This document shows, one piece after another, positions 44,894 through 53,856 of a DNA stretch of 64,000 bases. A program made the position numbers and the translations under genes. Each line of letters starts with the position of its first letter. The stretch's first letter is position 1. Source of the stretch: Caldilineaceae bacterium (GTDB lineage Bacteria > Chloroflexota > Anaerolineae > Caldilineales > Caldilineaceae); the NCBI GenBank assembly GCA_011523365.1, contig WTGY01000127.1:59683-123682 (forward strand). The letters are read 5' to 3'. Under the pieces are notes generated by a model, which was not told the origin of the DNA, ran no database searches, and saw nothing but the letters and a program-made list of their open reading frames with translations.

Positions 44894-46837
44894 ATGGATT
44901 TACTGCGCTTCTCCACCGCCGGCAGCGTCGATGACGGCAAATCGACATTGATAGGGCGGTTGTTATACGACTCCAAAGCGATATTCGAAGACCAGTTGGA
45001 AGCGGTCGAGGAGGCGAGCGCGGCACGCGGCGACCCTTCGGTGGACCTGGCGCTGCTGACCGACGGGCTGCGGGCGGAGCGGGAGCAGGGCATCACGATC
45101 GACGTCGCCTACCGCTACACGGCGACGCCCAGACGCAAGTTCATCATCGCGGACACGCCCGGGCACATCCAGTACACGCGCAACATGGTGACCGGCGCGT
45201 CCACGGCGGAGCTGGCGATCATTCTGGTTGACGCCCGCAAAGGCGTCCTGACGCAGTCGAAGCGACACAGCTTTATCGCCTCCCTTCTGCAGATCCCCCA
45301 TATCGTCGTCGCCGTCAACAAGATGGATCTGGTCGGATACAGCGAGGCGCGTTACCAGGAGATTGTCGCGGAATACCGAGCGTTCGCGGCCAAGCTGAAC
45401 GTGCGCCACGTTGTGTATATTCCCATCTCCGCGCTGCACGGCGACAACATCGTCAGCCAGAGCGAAAATATGCCCTGGTATCACGGCGCGACGCTGCTGC
45501 ACCACCTGGAAACGGTCAACATCGGGGCCGGTCGCAACAACGTGGACTTTCGCCTGCCGATCCAGTATGTGATCAGGGCGAACGGCGCGGCTGACATGGA
45601 CTTCCGCGGTTTCGCCGGGCAGATCGTATCGGGCCGCATTGCGGTGGGCGAGGAGGTGGTGACGCTGCCGGCCGGGATTCGCAGCCGCGTGGCCGGGATC
45701 CAGCGGGGCGACGAGAGCTGCGAGCGGGCCGTTGCCGGCGATGGCGTTGTGATCACGCTTGAGGATGAGATCGACATCAGCCGGGGGGATATGCTGGTGC
45801 GGGTGCGCAACCTGCCCCACTCGTCGAACCAGATCGACGCGACGCTGTGCTGGATGAGCGAAGAGCCGATGAAGATTCAGGGGGCGGTTGCAGGCAATTT
45901 CAGCGGACAGTGGTACTGGCTGCAGCAGTCGACGCGGCGTGTGCGGGCTTCGGTCCAGGAGTTGAACTACCGCATCAACGTGGACACGATGCACCGTGAA
46001 GATGCGCAAACACTGCAGTTGAACGAGATCGGCCGCGGGCAGATTGTTACTACCGAGCCTCTTTTCTTCGACTCGTATCAGATCAACCGCGCCACAGGCA
46101 GCTTTATTCTCATCGACCCACAGACCAACAACACGGTTGCGGCCGGCATGATCCGGGACCGGGCGCGGCGCGTGAGTGAGCTGGTGCAGAAACAGGAAGA
46201 GAGAGACAGGCCTGCTGTGCGCACGGCTCGTTCCTCCAACGTGGTCTGGGAGCCGGTCGCGGTCACGCGGCCGATGCGGGAGGAGCAGAACGGTCACGGG
46301 GCGGCAGTGCTCTGGTTCACGGGGCTGTCCGGTTCGGGCAAGTCGACGGTGGCGAAGGCGCTGGAACAGAGGTTGTTTGCGTTGGGTGTGCGTACTTTCT
46401 CGCTGGACGGAGACAACGTGCGACATGGTCTGAACAGCGATCTGGGTTTTGGCGCGGCGGCGCGCACGGAGAATATTCGCCGGGTGGCGGAGGTGGCCAG
46501 ACTGGCGTTTGAGCATGGCAATATCGTGCTGTGCACGTTTATTTCGCCCTATGCGGCGGACCGGGAGGCGGCGCGGGCGCTGGCCCCGGAAGGCAGTTTC
46601 TGGGAACTCTTCGTCAAGTGCGACGTAGAAATCTGCAAGGAGCGGGATCCCAAGGGGCTGTACGCTCAAGCCGAGAGCGGCGAGATCCCGAACTTCACCG
46701 GCGTCTCGGCCCCCTATGAGGAGCCGGTGCAGCCGGAGATGGTGCTGGAGACGGACCAGCACAGCGCGGACGAACTGGCGCAACAGATCATGGAAGCGCT
46801 GGTACAAGCCGGGATCGTACCCGGTGGAGACAGATGA
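44894..46837 (+). CDS. cysNC: Bifunctional sulfate adenylyltransferase subunit 1 / APS kinase
   Basis: A 647-residue fusion. Residues 1-430 are CysN, an EF-Tu-like GTPase: SVDDGKST (11-18), DTPGH (87-91) and NKMD (142-145), then two beta-barrel domains. Residues 460-647 are APS kinase (CysC): Walker A GLSGSGKST (478-486), LDGDNVRHGLN, NIRRVAEVA, and CTFISPYAADRE. The fused NodQ/CysNC form makes PAPS directly from sulfate with CysD. PAPS can serve sulfate reduction or sulfation of glycans; no PAPS reductase or sulfotransferase is visible in the window. Confidence 0.96.
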   Translation: MDLLRFSTAGSVDDGKSTLIGRLLYDSKAIFEDQLEAVEEASAARGDPSVDLALLTDGLRAEREQGITIDVAYRYTATPRRKFIIADTPGHIQYTRNMVTGASTAELAIILVDARKGVLTQSKRHSFIASLLQIPHIVVAVNKMDLVGYSEARYQEIVAEYRAFAAKLNVRHVVYIPISALHGDNIVSQSENMPWYHGATLLHHLETVNIGAGRNNVDFRLPIQYVIRANGAADMDFRGFAGQIVSGRIAVGEEVVTLPAGIRSRVAGIQRGDESCERAVAGDGVVITLEDEIDISRGDMLVRVRNLPHSSNQIDATLCWMSEEPMKIQGAVAGNFSGQWYWLQQSTRRVRASVQELNYRINVDTMHREDAQTLQLNEIGRGQIVTTEPLFFDSYQINRATGSFILIDPQTNNTVAAGMIRDRARRVSELVQKQEERDRPAVRTARSSNVVWEPVAVTRPMREEQNGHGAAVLWFTGLSGSGKSTVAKALEQRLFALGVRTFSLDGDNVRHGLNSDLGFGAAARTENIRRVAEVARLAFEHGNIVLCTFISPYAADREAARALAPEGSFWELFVKCDVEICKERDPKGLYAQAESGEIPNFTGVSAPYEEPVQPEMVLETDQHSADELAQQIMEALVQAGIVPGGDR

Positions 46838-46868
46838 CCGCCGGAACTTGCTGTCCGGCGGGCGATCG

Positions 46869-48383
46869 GTGGGACTGTTGAAAACTGCCATTGTAGTTGG
46901 CGGCGGCATGGCAGGACTATTTGCTGCCAACGTGCTCGCCGACCATTGCGAGCAGGTCACCGTCCTAGAGCGGGACGAGGCGTGGCTTCCCCGGTCACGG
47001 CCCACCGATCACACAGCAGACACACATTGCTTGCCGCAAGCTGCCGGCCGGCCCGGCGTGCCCCAATCCCGTCACGTGCATGTCCTTTTGTTGCGTGGCG
47101 TGCAGGTCCTGCGGGAGCGTTTTCCGGGCCTGGAGGAGGAGTTGCTGGCCCAAGGCGCTCAGCCGCTCAACTGGCTGAAAGATACGGCCGCCCTGGCAGG
47201 CGGCAGCTGGTTACCCCGCTTCGATTCGAATCTCCACGGTTACAGTGTCAGCCGCGCCCTGCTGGAAAGCCAGGTGCGCGAGCGTCTGCGCCGCCGCGGC
47301 AACATCCAGTTCCGCAGCGGCCACCGTGTGGTGGGGCTAAGCACCAGCCGCGCACAGCCCCCCGTAAACGGCCGCCGGGAATGCGAAGCCGGGGCGACCG
47401 GAACCCGCGTGACCGGCGCGGTCTGCACCGTGGGGGATGAAACGGTCACGCTGCATGCCGATCTTGTCGTCGATGCCAGCGGCCGCTCTTCACGTCTGCC
47501 GCGCTGGCTGGAAGAATTCGGCTACGCCGCGCCGGAGGAATCGACTGTAAACGCGGACGTGGGCTATGCCACGCGCTGGTACAGTGTCCCGGAAGACTGG
47601 CGGGCGGATTGGAAGATGGTGCTTCTCGCCACGCGATTCCCCGACATCAAGGGAGGCGCGGTGGTACAGCCGGTTGAAGGCAAGCGCTGGGTCGTGACAC
47701 TCGTCGGCTATGCCGGGGACCATCCGCCGACGGACGAGACCGGCTTTGAAGAGTTCGCCCGCAGGCTGATTGGACCGCAGGTTTGGGAGGCGATCAGCGC
47801 GGCCCAACCGCTCACAAACATCGGGGGCTACCGGCGTACTGAGAACCACTGGCGCCACTACGAAAGACTGAAACGGTGGCCGCAGGGCGTGATCGCGCTG
47901 GGCGACTCAGTCTGCGCGTTCAACCCGGTATATGCCCAGGGCATGACGGTGAGCGCGCTTTCGGCGGAAATCCTTGACGACTTCCTAGAGGCGAGAGGGA
48001 ACCGAAGGCGGGAGGGACTTGAGGGCGCCCGAAGCGGGAGTTCCGGTCTGGCCTTTCAGAAGAAGCTGGCGAAGATGCTGAATACGCCATGGCAGCTGGC
48101 CACCAGTGATGACTTTCGCTGGGCTGGGGGGAATGCCGGGGACGCCAGCCTCATCGAGCGCTTCATGCACCGTTATATCGAGCATGTGCTGGACCGCATC
48201 CATCGACCGGAAGTCTGCCTCGCCTTCTTCAACGCCGCCCACTTGATCAGTCCACCGGCTACCCTTTTCCGGCCCGGCATCGCTCTGCCAATCCTGTGGG
48301 AGATGGTGAAGAACGGCTCGTTGCAGCCGGGCGTGAAGACCACTGAGAACCAGGAACCTGAAGCTGACATGCGTTCAAGTTGA
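46869..48383 (+). CDS. FAD-dependent oxidoreductase (aromatic hydroxylase-like)
   Basis: About 504 residues. The N-terminal FAD motif is AIVVGGGMAGLFAANVLA, and a late FAD/phosphate motif is VIALGDSVCAFNPVYAQGMT, which places it with flavin hydroxylases and geranylgeranyl-reductase-like enzymes. The middle has VVDASGRSSRLPRWLEEFG. The ending NPVYAQGM is the DG-type motif seen in PHBH-like monooxygenases. The start is likely the GTG at 46869 or the TTG at 46878, 31-40 nt after cysNC; the open frame reaches further back into cysNC. Being directly behind cysD-cysNC suggests co-expression, but no role in sulfur metabolism is evident. Substrate unknown. Confidence 0.85.
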   Translation: MGLLKTAIVVGGGMAGLFAANVLADHCEQVTVLERDEAWLPRSRPTDHTADTHCLPQAAGRPGVPQSRHVHVLLLRGVQVLRERFPGLEEELLAQGAQPLNWLKDTAALAGGSWLPRFDSNLHGYSVSRALLESQVRERLRRRGNIQFRSGHRVVGLSTSRAQPPVNGRRECEAGATGTRVTGAVCTVGDETVTLHADLVVDASGRSSRLPRWLEEFGYAAPEESTVNADVGYATRWYSVPEDWRADWKMVLLATRFPDIKGGAVVQPVEGKRWVVTLVGYAGDHPPTDETGFEEFARRLIGPQVWEAISAAQPLTNIGGYRRTENHWRHYERLKRWPQGVIALGDSVCAFNPVYAQGMTVSALSAEILDDFLEARGNRRREGLEGARSGSSGLAFQKKLAKMLNTPWQLATSDDFRWAGGNAGDASLIERFMHRYIEHVLDRIHRPEVCLAFFNAAHLISPPATLFRPGIALPILWEMVKNGSLQPGVKTTENQEPEADMRSS

Positions 48384-48487
48384 GAACGCGCCTTTTTGCG
48401 TCTTCCGTATTGCGGAGAGGCAGGCAAAACTAGCGCGATGCCATAGCGTAACCCGCGCGAGAAGTCCTGATGTCAAGCGGATTTACA

Positions 48488-49231
48488 TCAGTCCGTTGTA
48501 ACCAGGGGTGTTAGCTTCTGGACGGTGCTGGGGCCGATGCCTGAGACCCGCTCCAACTCTTCGACAGAATCGTAGGGGCGGTTGGCGATGATGGCGGCAG
48601 CTTTGACGGGGCCGATACCCGGCAGGGCAGTGAGTTCGTCGGCTGAGGCGGTGTTGATGTTGACCAGTCCGCCGGCCGGCGCGTTGCCTTGACCTGAGGG
48701 GGAGGCGGCAGCTGGCGGAACGTCTCCCGAAACGCCGGCCTGAGGCTGATTTACAGACGGCAGGGCCGATGACGCTCCTGTGCCGGTCCGCGGCTGCGGC
48801 AGAGGAACATGAATCTGGGCGCCGTCGAAGATGATCTCGGCCTGATTCACCAGCGCCGGGTCGGCATCGGGCACCAATCCCCCCGCTTTAGCCAGAGCAT
48901 CACCGACGCGAGCGCCGGGCGGCAGTTCGACCAGGCCGGGGTTGTGCACGCCGCCGCTGACGAAGACGTACAGCGGTCCAGGTGTCGCTGTGGGTGGTGT
49001 AGTCGGTGTTGGCGCCGGGGTTGGCGGTGGGTGGAGCACAATCGCAGGTGGGGCGGGCCGACGCAAAAGCCACATCAGAACGCCAGAAAAAATCGCGCTC
49101 AACAGGAATCCGAGTAGAAATCCGAGACCCATATATCTCAATGCCGTTGATGCACTGGTGTTTCCAGCTACGCGTGGTGCATTTTCGGTAACGGGACTTC
49201 GAGTTGGTCGGGGGTCCAACTCAGTGCTCAT
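48488..49231 (-). CDS. comEA: ComEA-like DNA-binding protein (SLBB plus helix-hairpin-helix)
   Basis: A 247-residue protein with one N-terminal membrane helix (about 30-53). A proline/threonine spacer (66-86) is followed by an SLBB domain (about 87-146, YVFVSGGVHNPGLVELPPGA). A disordered linker leads to a C-terminal double helix-hairpin-helix (VNINTASADELTALPGIGPV and then YDSVEELERVSGIGPSTVQK). This is the ComEA arrangement, in which the outside HhH binds incoming double-stranded DNA for natural transformation. AAGGGAG lies upstream of the ATG. No comEC or comEB is nearby, so competence as such is not shown. Confidence 0.92.
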   Translation of the reverse strand: MSTELDPRPTRSPVTENAPRVAGNTSASTALRYMGLGFLLGFLLSAIFSGVLMWLLRRPAPPAIVLHPPPTPAPTPTTPPTATPGPLYVFVSGGVHNPGLVELPPGARVGDALAKAGGLVPDADPALVNQAEIIFDGAQIHVPLPQPRTGTGASSALPSVNQPQAGVSGDVPPAAASPSGQGNAPAGGLVNINTASADELTALPGIGPVKAAAIIANRPYDSVEELERVSGIGPSTVQKLTPLVTTD

Positions 49232-49342
49232 ATTGAGGTCTCCCTTGTTTGGATCTCTTTTGGCGCAGGTATCCTCTGTTGCCGCGGCAAGAGAGGACGG
49301 TTCTGTTTCCTTTATGACTGTTGTGGTGCGGCAGCTATCCGA

Positions 49343-50572
49343 TCACTGGTTACGGGCCATAGCCGAAATTCGTTTCAGCGCGTACTGTCCGAAGATGGTC
49401 AGCGCCTGGTCGTCGTTCAAGGGGTGGAAGAGGCCGGGACGGACGTCGCGCAGATAGCGCTCCAGCGGCAGGCTGCGGGACATGGACGCCCCGCCCACCA
49501 CGCGCACGGCGTGGTCGACGGCCTCGATGGCGTTGTTGGTGACGGTAAACTTGGTGGCGATCACGGCAGGGGTGAGCTCATCCCGCCGCGTTTCGAACTG
49601 ATCCCAGTCGCGGGCCGTGTTGTAGAGGAGCGCTCTGGCCTGGAGCAGCAGCAGTTCGGCCTGGCCGAGGCGGCGCTGGATGCTCTCCAGTTCGGCGATC
49701 GGTTTGCCGAGGGCGGTGGGCACGCGTTTGGCGGCGTAGTCAGCTGCAAAGTCGAGGGCGGCCTGGGCAACACCAAGGTAGACGGCGCCGACGGTGCAGA
49801 TGAACCAGGCGTTGGCCGGCGCTTTGCCGGTTGTGCGGGGGCTGGCCGCGCCGCGCCCGATCATCTGCTCGTCGGTCACGCGGGCGTTGACGATCTTGAG
49901 ATCATGGCTGCCGGTGGCGCGCATCCCGAAAGAGTCCCAGGTTTCGATAATCTCGAAGTGAGGACCGGCAGGGATGACGAAGCGGGCGACATGGCCGCTG
50001 CCGTCCTGCAACGCCGCGGGAATGATGAAGTAGTCCATCTCAGGGCTGAGGCTGGCGAAGGTTTTGAGCCCGTTGATAAGCCAGGCGTCCTTGCCATTTT
50101 CCCGGACCGGTTCGGCGGTGGTTTCGGGCAGGCCGCCGCGACTGGGGCTGCCCAGATTGGGTTCGGTGGCGACGGAGTTGATGAGCGCGCCCTGTTCCAC
50201 GGCGTCGCGGCAGATCTGGGCGAAGAGGGGTTGGGGCCAGTTGCTGCGGTCTTCGTCGGCTGTGGCGCCTGCAACGGTTGCGACGGCGCCGCCTATCACC
50301 TGTACATGCATGACAAAGCTGAGCGCGGTGCTGCCGTCCCCCTGCGCCAGCGTCTCCATCGTCAAGGTCGACTCAAGCAGCTTGGCGCCCCAGCCGCCGA
50401 ACGCCTGGGGAACGACCAGGGCCGGCAGACCGACGCGGCGGATGTCGGCGAAGTTCTCGTGTGGGAAGGATCCGTCGCGGTCATGCTTTGCAGCCCGTTC
50501 GCGCAGCGCGGGGATTAAGCCGCTGGCAACGTCGATAAAACGCTGCTGACGTTCAGTTCTCGGGTAGAGCAT
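49343..50572 (-). CDS. Acyl-CoA dehydrogenase family protein (DszC/SfnB-like group)
   Basis: A 409-residue flavoprotein with the acyl-CoA dehydrogenase fold: an N-terminal helical domain, a central beta domain (LINGLKTFASLSPEMDYFII, SFGMRATGSHDLKIVNARV), and a C-terminal four-helix domain. The pattern of the active-site region (no obvious Glu near the usual GGASMSRSLPLER loop) fits the flavin monooxygenase-like side of the family (DszC, SfnB, isovaleryl-like relatives) as well as a true dehydrogenase. GGAGGCGCT precedes the ATG at 50572. It lies between comEA and the divergent mutase-subunit gene, without an operon partner. Substrate unknown. Confidence 0.85.
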   Translation of the reverse strand: MLYPRTERQQRFIDVASGLIPALRERAAKHDRDGSFPHENFADIRRVGLPALVVPQAFGGWGAKLLESTLTMETLAQGDGSTALSFVMHVQVIGGAVATVAGATADEDRSNWPQPLFAQICRDAVEQGALINSVATEPNLGSPSRGGLPETTAEPVRENGKDAWLINGLKTFASLSPEMDYFIIPAALQDGSGHVARFVIPAGPHFEIIETWDSFGMRATGSHDLKIVNARVTDEQMIGRGAASPRTTGKAPANAWFICTVGAVYLGVAQAALDFAADYAAKRVPTALGKPIAELESIQRRLGQAELLLLQARALLYNTARDWDQFETRRDELTPAVIATKFTVTNNAIEAVDHAVRVVGGASMSRSLPLERYLRDVRPGLFHPLNDDQALTIFGQYALKRISAMARNQ

Positions 50573-50770
50573 AGCGCCTCCGAAACTGCAGTGGTGCGTG
50601 CGGGATCCGGCCGCCGGTCACGGTTCGCTTTTCTCTGGAGTATCTGGCATTGCTTTTGGCGATGCGCAGGGCGTATTTTAACATAGTTGCGACGGGATTT
50701 ACGAGAACCGCTCAGACTGTGTCACCTGTCTTGCAACGGGAAACGGACGGGCCACCGGCATGGGGATTCG

Positions 50771-51172
50771 ATGAAGCAAAGTCAGATACGCGTTCTGATC
50801 GCCAAGCCGGGGCTGGACGGCCACGACCGCGGGGCCAAGGTGATAGCCAGGGCGTTGCGCGATGCCGGATTCGAGGTGATCTACACGGGCATTCGCCAGA
50901 CGCCGCAGATGATCGCGGAGGCGGCGTTGCAGGAAGACGTGGATGTCGTCGGCCTGTCGATCCTCAGCGGTGCGCATATGACGCTCTGCCCCAAGGTGGT
51001 CGAACTGCTTCATGCCCAAGGTCAGGAGGATGTGTTGGTGCTGCTGGGCGGTATCATTCCGGATGAGGATGCCGCGCAGCTCAAAGCGGCCGGCGTGCAC
51101 GCAGTCTTCGGGCCGGGTACGACCTCAACCGAGATCATCACCTATATCAGAACTGCCATGGCCGGTGGCTAG
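50771..51172 (+). CDS. Methylmalonyl-CoA mutase B12-binding subunit (stand-alone C-terminal domain)
   Basis: A 133-residue cobalamin-binding protein. The base-off/His-on ligand motif is [12 protein letters not shown], followed by the conserved [12 protein letters not shown] and [14 protein letters not shown], then the phosphate end [10 protein letters not shown]. The family converts succinyl-CoA and methylmalonyl-CoA with the large catalytic subunit, which is not in this window. I chose ATG 50771, with GGGG 7 nt upstream; the frame extends to 50687 without family similarity. meaB follows 108 nt later on the same strand, as is usual for these mutases. Confidence 0.93.
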   Translation: MKQSQIRVLIAKPGLDGHDRGAKVIARALRDAGFEVIYTGIRQTPQMIAEAALQEDVDVVGLSILSGAHMTLCPKVVELLHAQGQEDVLVLLGGIIPDEDAAQLKAAGVHAVFGPGTTSTEIITYIRTAMAGG

Positions 51173-51280
51173 CGGCTCAGGCAGCCGCGGACACGCGCCA
51201 GGCGGGGCTGCAGATGCCATCGACCCATGGCCGGCGCCTGAACGTTTCACTCGCCGCGAACCTCTGTAAACAGGCAACCG

Positions 51281-52315
51281 GTGTTGCCGATGCCCAAACT
51301 CGTTCCCACTCAACAACTGATCGACAGTCTTCTCCGGGGAGACCGGCTCGCGCTGGCGCGCGCCATCAGCCGCGTGGAGGATGACGCGGAAGATGCCGCC
51401 CGCATCGTACAGGCCGTGTTCGCGCACACGGGCAGGGCGCATTTGATCGGCATCACCGGCGCGCCGGGCACGGGCAAATCGACGCTGGTATCGGAGCTGG
51501 TCGGGAGCTACCGAGCGATCGGCATGACGGTCGGTGTGCTGGCGGTGGACCCGACCAGTCCCTTCAGCGGCGGTGCGCTGTTGGGGGACCGCGTGCGGAT
51601 GACGAGCCACAGCGGTGACGCCGGGGTCTTCATCCGCTCGATGGCGACGCGGCGGGGGGCGGGCGGCCTCGCCAAGGCGAGCGCGGAAGCGATGCTGCTG
51701 CTGGACGCGGCCGGGTTTGACTGCGTTCTTGTCGAAACGGTGGGCGCGGGCCAGGCGGAAATTGAAATCGCCAGCGTTGCCGATACGGTGGTGGTGGTTG
51801 AAGCGCCAGGCCTGGGCGACGAGGTGCAGGCGATCAAGGCGGGCTTGCTCGAGATCGCGGATATCTTCGCCGTCAACAAGGCGGACCGTAAAGGCGCAGC
51901 GCGCACAGTGGCGGCGTTGGAGATGATGCTGGAGACGGGGGGCGCAGCGGCCCAGACAATCATGCATCACGGGCAGCGCATGGAGACAGGCGCGGCGGCT
52001 TCCGAAAGCGACGCCGGGGAGGGATGGTCGATTCCGGTTTTGGAGACGGTCGCGGTCAGTGGGGGCGGCGTGGCTCAGCTGCGGGATGCGCTTGAGCGGC
52101 ACAGGGCGTGGCTGGACGAGAGTGGTGAACGGGCGGCGCGAGAAGGCAGGCGTCTTGACTATATGCTGCAGACGCTGGTCCAAGCTGAGTTGCTGGCGCG
52201 GCTTGAGCGAGCTTTGTCTCCATCCCGGCACCGGGAACTGGTTGAACGGTTGCAGCGGCGGCAGATTGATCCTTACAGCGCCGCGGCAGATGTGATCAAG
52301 AAAGTCTCAGGGTAG
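51281..52315 (+). CDS. meaB: Methylmalonyl-CoA mutase-associated GTPase MeaB
   Basis: A 344-residue G3E GTPase that protects and reloads the B12 mutase. Walker A is GAPGTGKST, then VLAVDPTSPFSGGALLGDRV, SMATRRGAGGLAKA, VETVGAGQAE and NKADRKGA as the guanine-specificity motif. A slightly longer loop with EMMLETGGAAAQTIMHHGQR replaces the usual shorter segment before the C-terminal helices. A GTG at 51281 opens the frame; the ATG at 51290 (MPKLVPTQQL) is an equally good start. It follows the mutase B12 subunit gene. Confidence 0.95.
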   Translation: MLPMPKLVPTQQLIDSLLRGDRLALARAISRVEDDAEDAARIVQAVFAHTGRAHLIGITGAPGTGKSTLVSELVGSYRAIGMTVGVLAVDPTSPFSGGALLGDRVRMTSHSGDAGVFIRSMATRRGAGGLAKASAEAMLLLDAAGFDCVLVETVGAGQAEIEIASVADTVVVVEAPGLGDEVQAIKAGLLEIADIFAVNKADRKGAARTVAALEMMLETGGAAAQTIMHHGQRMETGAAASESDAGEGWSIPVLETVAVSGGGVAQLRDALERHRAWLDESGERAAREGRRLDYMLQTLVQAELLARLERALSPSRHRELVERLQRRQIDPYSAAADVIKKVSG

Positions 52316-52411
52316 ATCCATTTCACATTCGTTCTAATTCGAATCAGAAACCTGCCTGTTAATCCAGTCGTTGCGCGTTTCACAGGTATTGGACAGCGGA
52401 ACCGTACAACG

Positions 52412-53008
52412 ATGCGTGGTCCAGAAACTGAAACACCGGTTTGGCGAATCGCAACCCTCTTTCCAAATCAAGGTGAATGGAGTGAACAGGAGTATCTGGC
52501 GCTGGAGACAAACCGCCGCGTCGAATTCGACAATGGCTTTGTAGAGGTGCATGATGCGCCGACCGACAAGCACCAGGGAATCATGGTATTCCTGTGCTTC
52601 GCTCTCAGCAGTATTGCGCGGCACATTGGAGGTGCGGTCCGGCCGGGCGGTCTACTGTTACGCTTGTGGGATCAGAAGTACCGGCAACCGGATGTCGTCT
52701 TTTTGCGCGATCGCAACAACATCCTGCGCCAAGAGAAGTTCTGGGATGGGGCTGATCTGGCAATCGAAATCGTCGGCCAGGGCCTTGAAGACCGCGAGCG
52801 GGACCTGGTGACGAAACGGCTCGAATACGCGCGGGCGGGCATTCAAGAGTACTGGATCGTCGATCCAGTGCAGGAGGCGGTTACAGTTCTGTCACTGTCC
52901 GGCGACACTTACTCCGAAGCCGGTCTCTACGGCCGCGGCGATATCGTTAAATCTCCCCTTTTGCCTGAATTTGCTCTGCCGGTTGCGGAGATTCTAGAGG
53001 CAAATTAG
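52412..53008 (+). CDS. Uma2-family protein (PD-(D/E)XK nuclease fold)
   Basis: A 198-residue DUF820/Uma2 protein. Family marks are WSEQEYLALE, RRVEFDNGFVEV, RQPDVVFLRD, LAIEIVGQGLEDRERDLVTKR-like (a shorter part is LAIEIVGQ) and YARAGIQEYWIVDP. The acidic, Glu and Lys residues of PD-(D/E)XK are in the PDVVF, AIEIV and TKRLEYA blocks. The family is abundant in cyanobacteria and Chloroflexota and often assumed to be nucleases, mostly untested. It is a single gene, tail to tail with the response-regulator gene. No partner antitoxin or transposase is visible. Confidence 0.9.
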   Translation: MRGPETETPVWRIATLFPNQGEWSEQEYLALETNRRVEFDNGFVEVHDAPTDKHQGIMVFLCFALSSIARHIGGAVRPGGLLLRLWDQKYRQPDVVFLRDRNNILRQEKFWDGADLAIEIVGQGLEDRERDLVTKRLEYARAGIQEYWIVDPVQEAVTVLSLSGDTYSEAGLYGRGDIVKSPLLPEFALPVAEILEAN

Positions 53009-53110
53009 GGCCGCACGTACGGGAGGACGGTGTTTACACAGTTGCAGTTACCGGACTCTTTTGCCTGTGCTTCCACGTTGTACCTTCGCCTAAGGGCACA
53101 CAGATCCTGC

Positions 53111-53143
53111 AAAAACAACTGGCCCGTGCAGGAGAGACGGGCC
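53111..53143 (-). terminator. Rho-independent terminator of the two-component genes
   Basis: GGCCCGT (53121-53127) and ACGGGCC (53137-53143) form a 7-bp stem. On the minus strand it is followed by AG and then TTGTTTTT (53111-53118), just after the response-regulator stop codon. Confidence 0.75.
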
Positions 53144-53159
53144 CTTGTTCGGCTTTGCT

Positions 53160-53835
53160 TTACAGCAGTTCGTCGTCGTCCAGCAGGCCGCTGCGCGCCG
53201 CCCAGACGCCCATCTCCTGCCTGCTGCCCACGCCCAGTTTGCGCCGTATGGCATAGACCGCGTTACGTACGGTCCTGGGATTCTTGTTGCCCCGCACTTC
53301 GGCTATCTCCGCGTACGACATACCCCGGGCAAACATCCTGAGCAGATCGCGCTCGCGGACCGTCAACCTGTCCAGATCGTCGGGAGGGGACCGGACCGGG
53401 AGCGCCACCCATTCCGGTGACCAGTCTCCTTGCCGCCTCACCTTGCAGGCTAAATTCGCCGGCGGCGATCTCGCGCAGAGTTGACAGCAGCATCTCCTTG
53501 CCGGAGAACTTCTGAAGGTACCCCGTGGCTCCGGCATTTACGGCCTGCACGATGGCACTGTCCCTGTTGGACGCGGTCAGCATGAGGACCCGCGTGTCCG
53601 GCAGAACTGCAGTAATGTCCCTGCAAGCTGCGATGCCGTCCTTGAACGGCATCACGATGTCCATGATGATCACATCAGGCCTCAACTCTTGCGCCAGCTC
53701 CACCGCTTGTTCGCCGTCGCCGGCCTGTCCCACGACCTCGAACTCGCCAGACTGCTCCAATACTTCCGCGATTCCCTCGCGCACGATGGCGTGGTCATCA
53801 ACTATCATCACTTTGATTTTGCTTTCCGATGACAT
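53160..53835 (-). pseudogene. NarL/LuxR-type response regulator, frameshifted
   Basis: The first reading frame (from ATG 53835) gives a complete receiver domain: acidic pair at 13-14, phosphorylation site Asp59 (IIMDIVMP), Thr87 and Lys109 (YLQKF). After ARRLVTGMGGAPGPVP the frame leaves the domain. The DNA-binding part (DDLDRLTVRERDLLRMFARG, then AEIAEV and RTVRNAVYAIRRKLGVGS) is in another frame ending at 53160. Removing one base from the GGGG run at 53386-53389 (plus strand) restores a continuous 224-residue regulator. It is either a real inactivating insertion or a sequencing error. It lies 21 nt after the kinase gene, which has a defect of the same kind. Confidence 0.85.
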
Positions 53836-53856
53836 ACGCCAGCCTCCGTTGATCTG

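Noticed and set aside
44963..47005. 680-codon minus-strand open frame opposite cysNC
   Set aside because: The plus strand encodes clear CysN and CysC motifs over the same bases. The antisense product is rich in Arg, His and Pro and without recognisable domains.
52412..53008. Toxin-antitoxin or defence role for the Uma2 gene
   Set aside because: It has no small partner gene, transposase or defence gene nearby; the family name alone does not support it.
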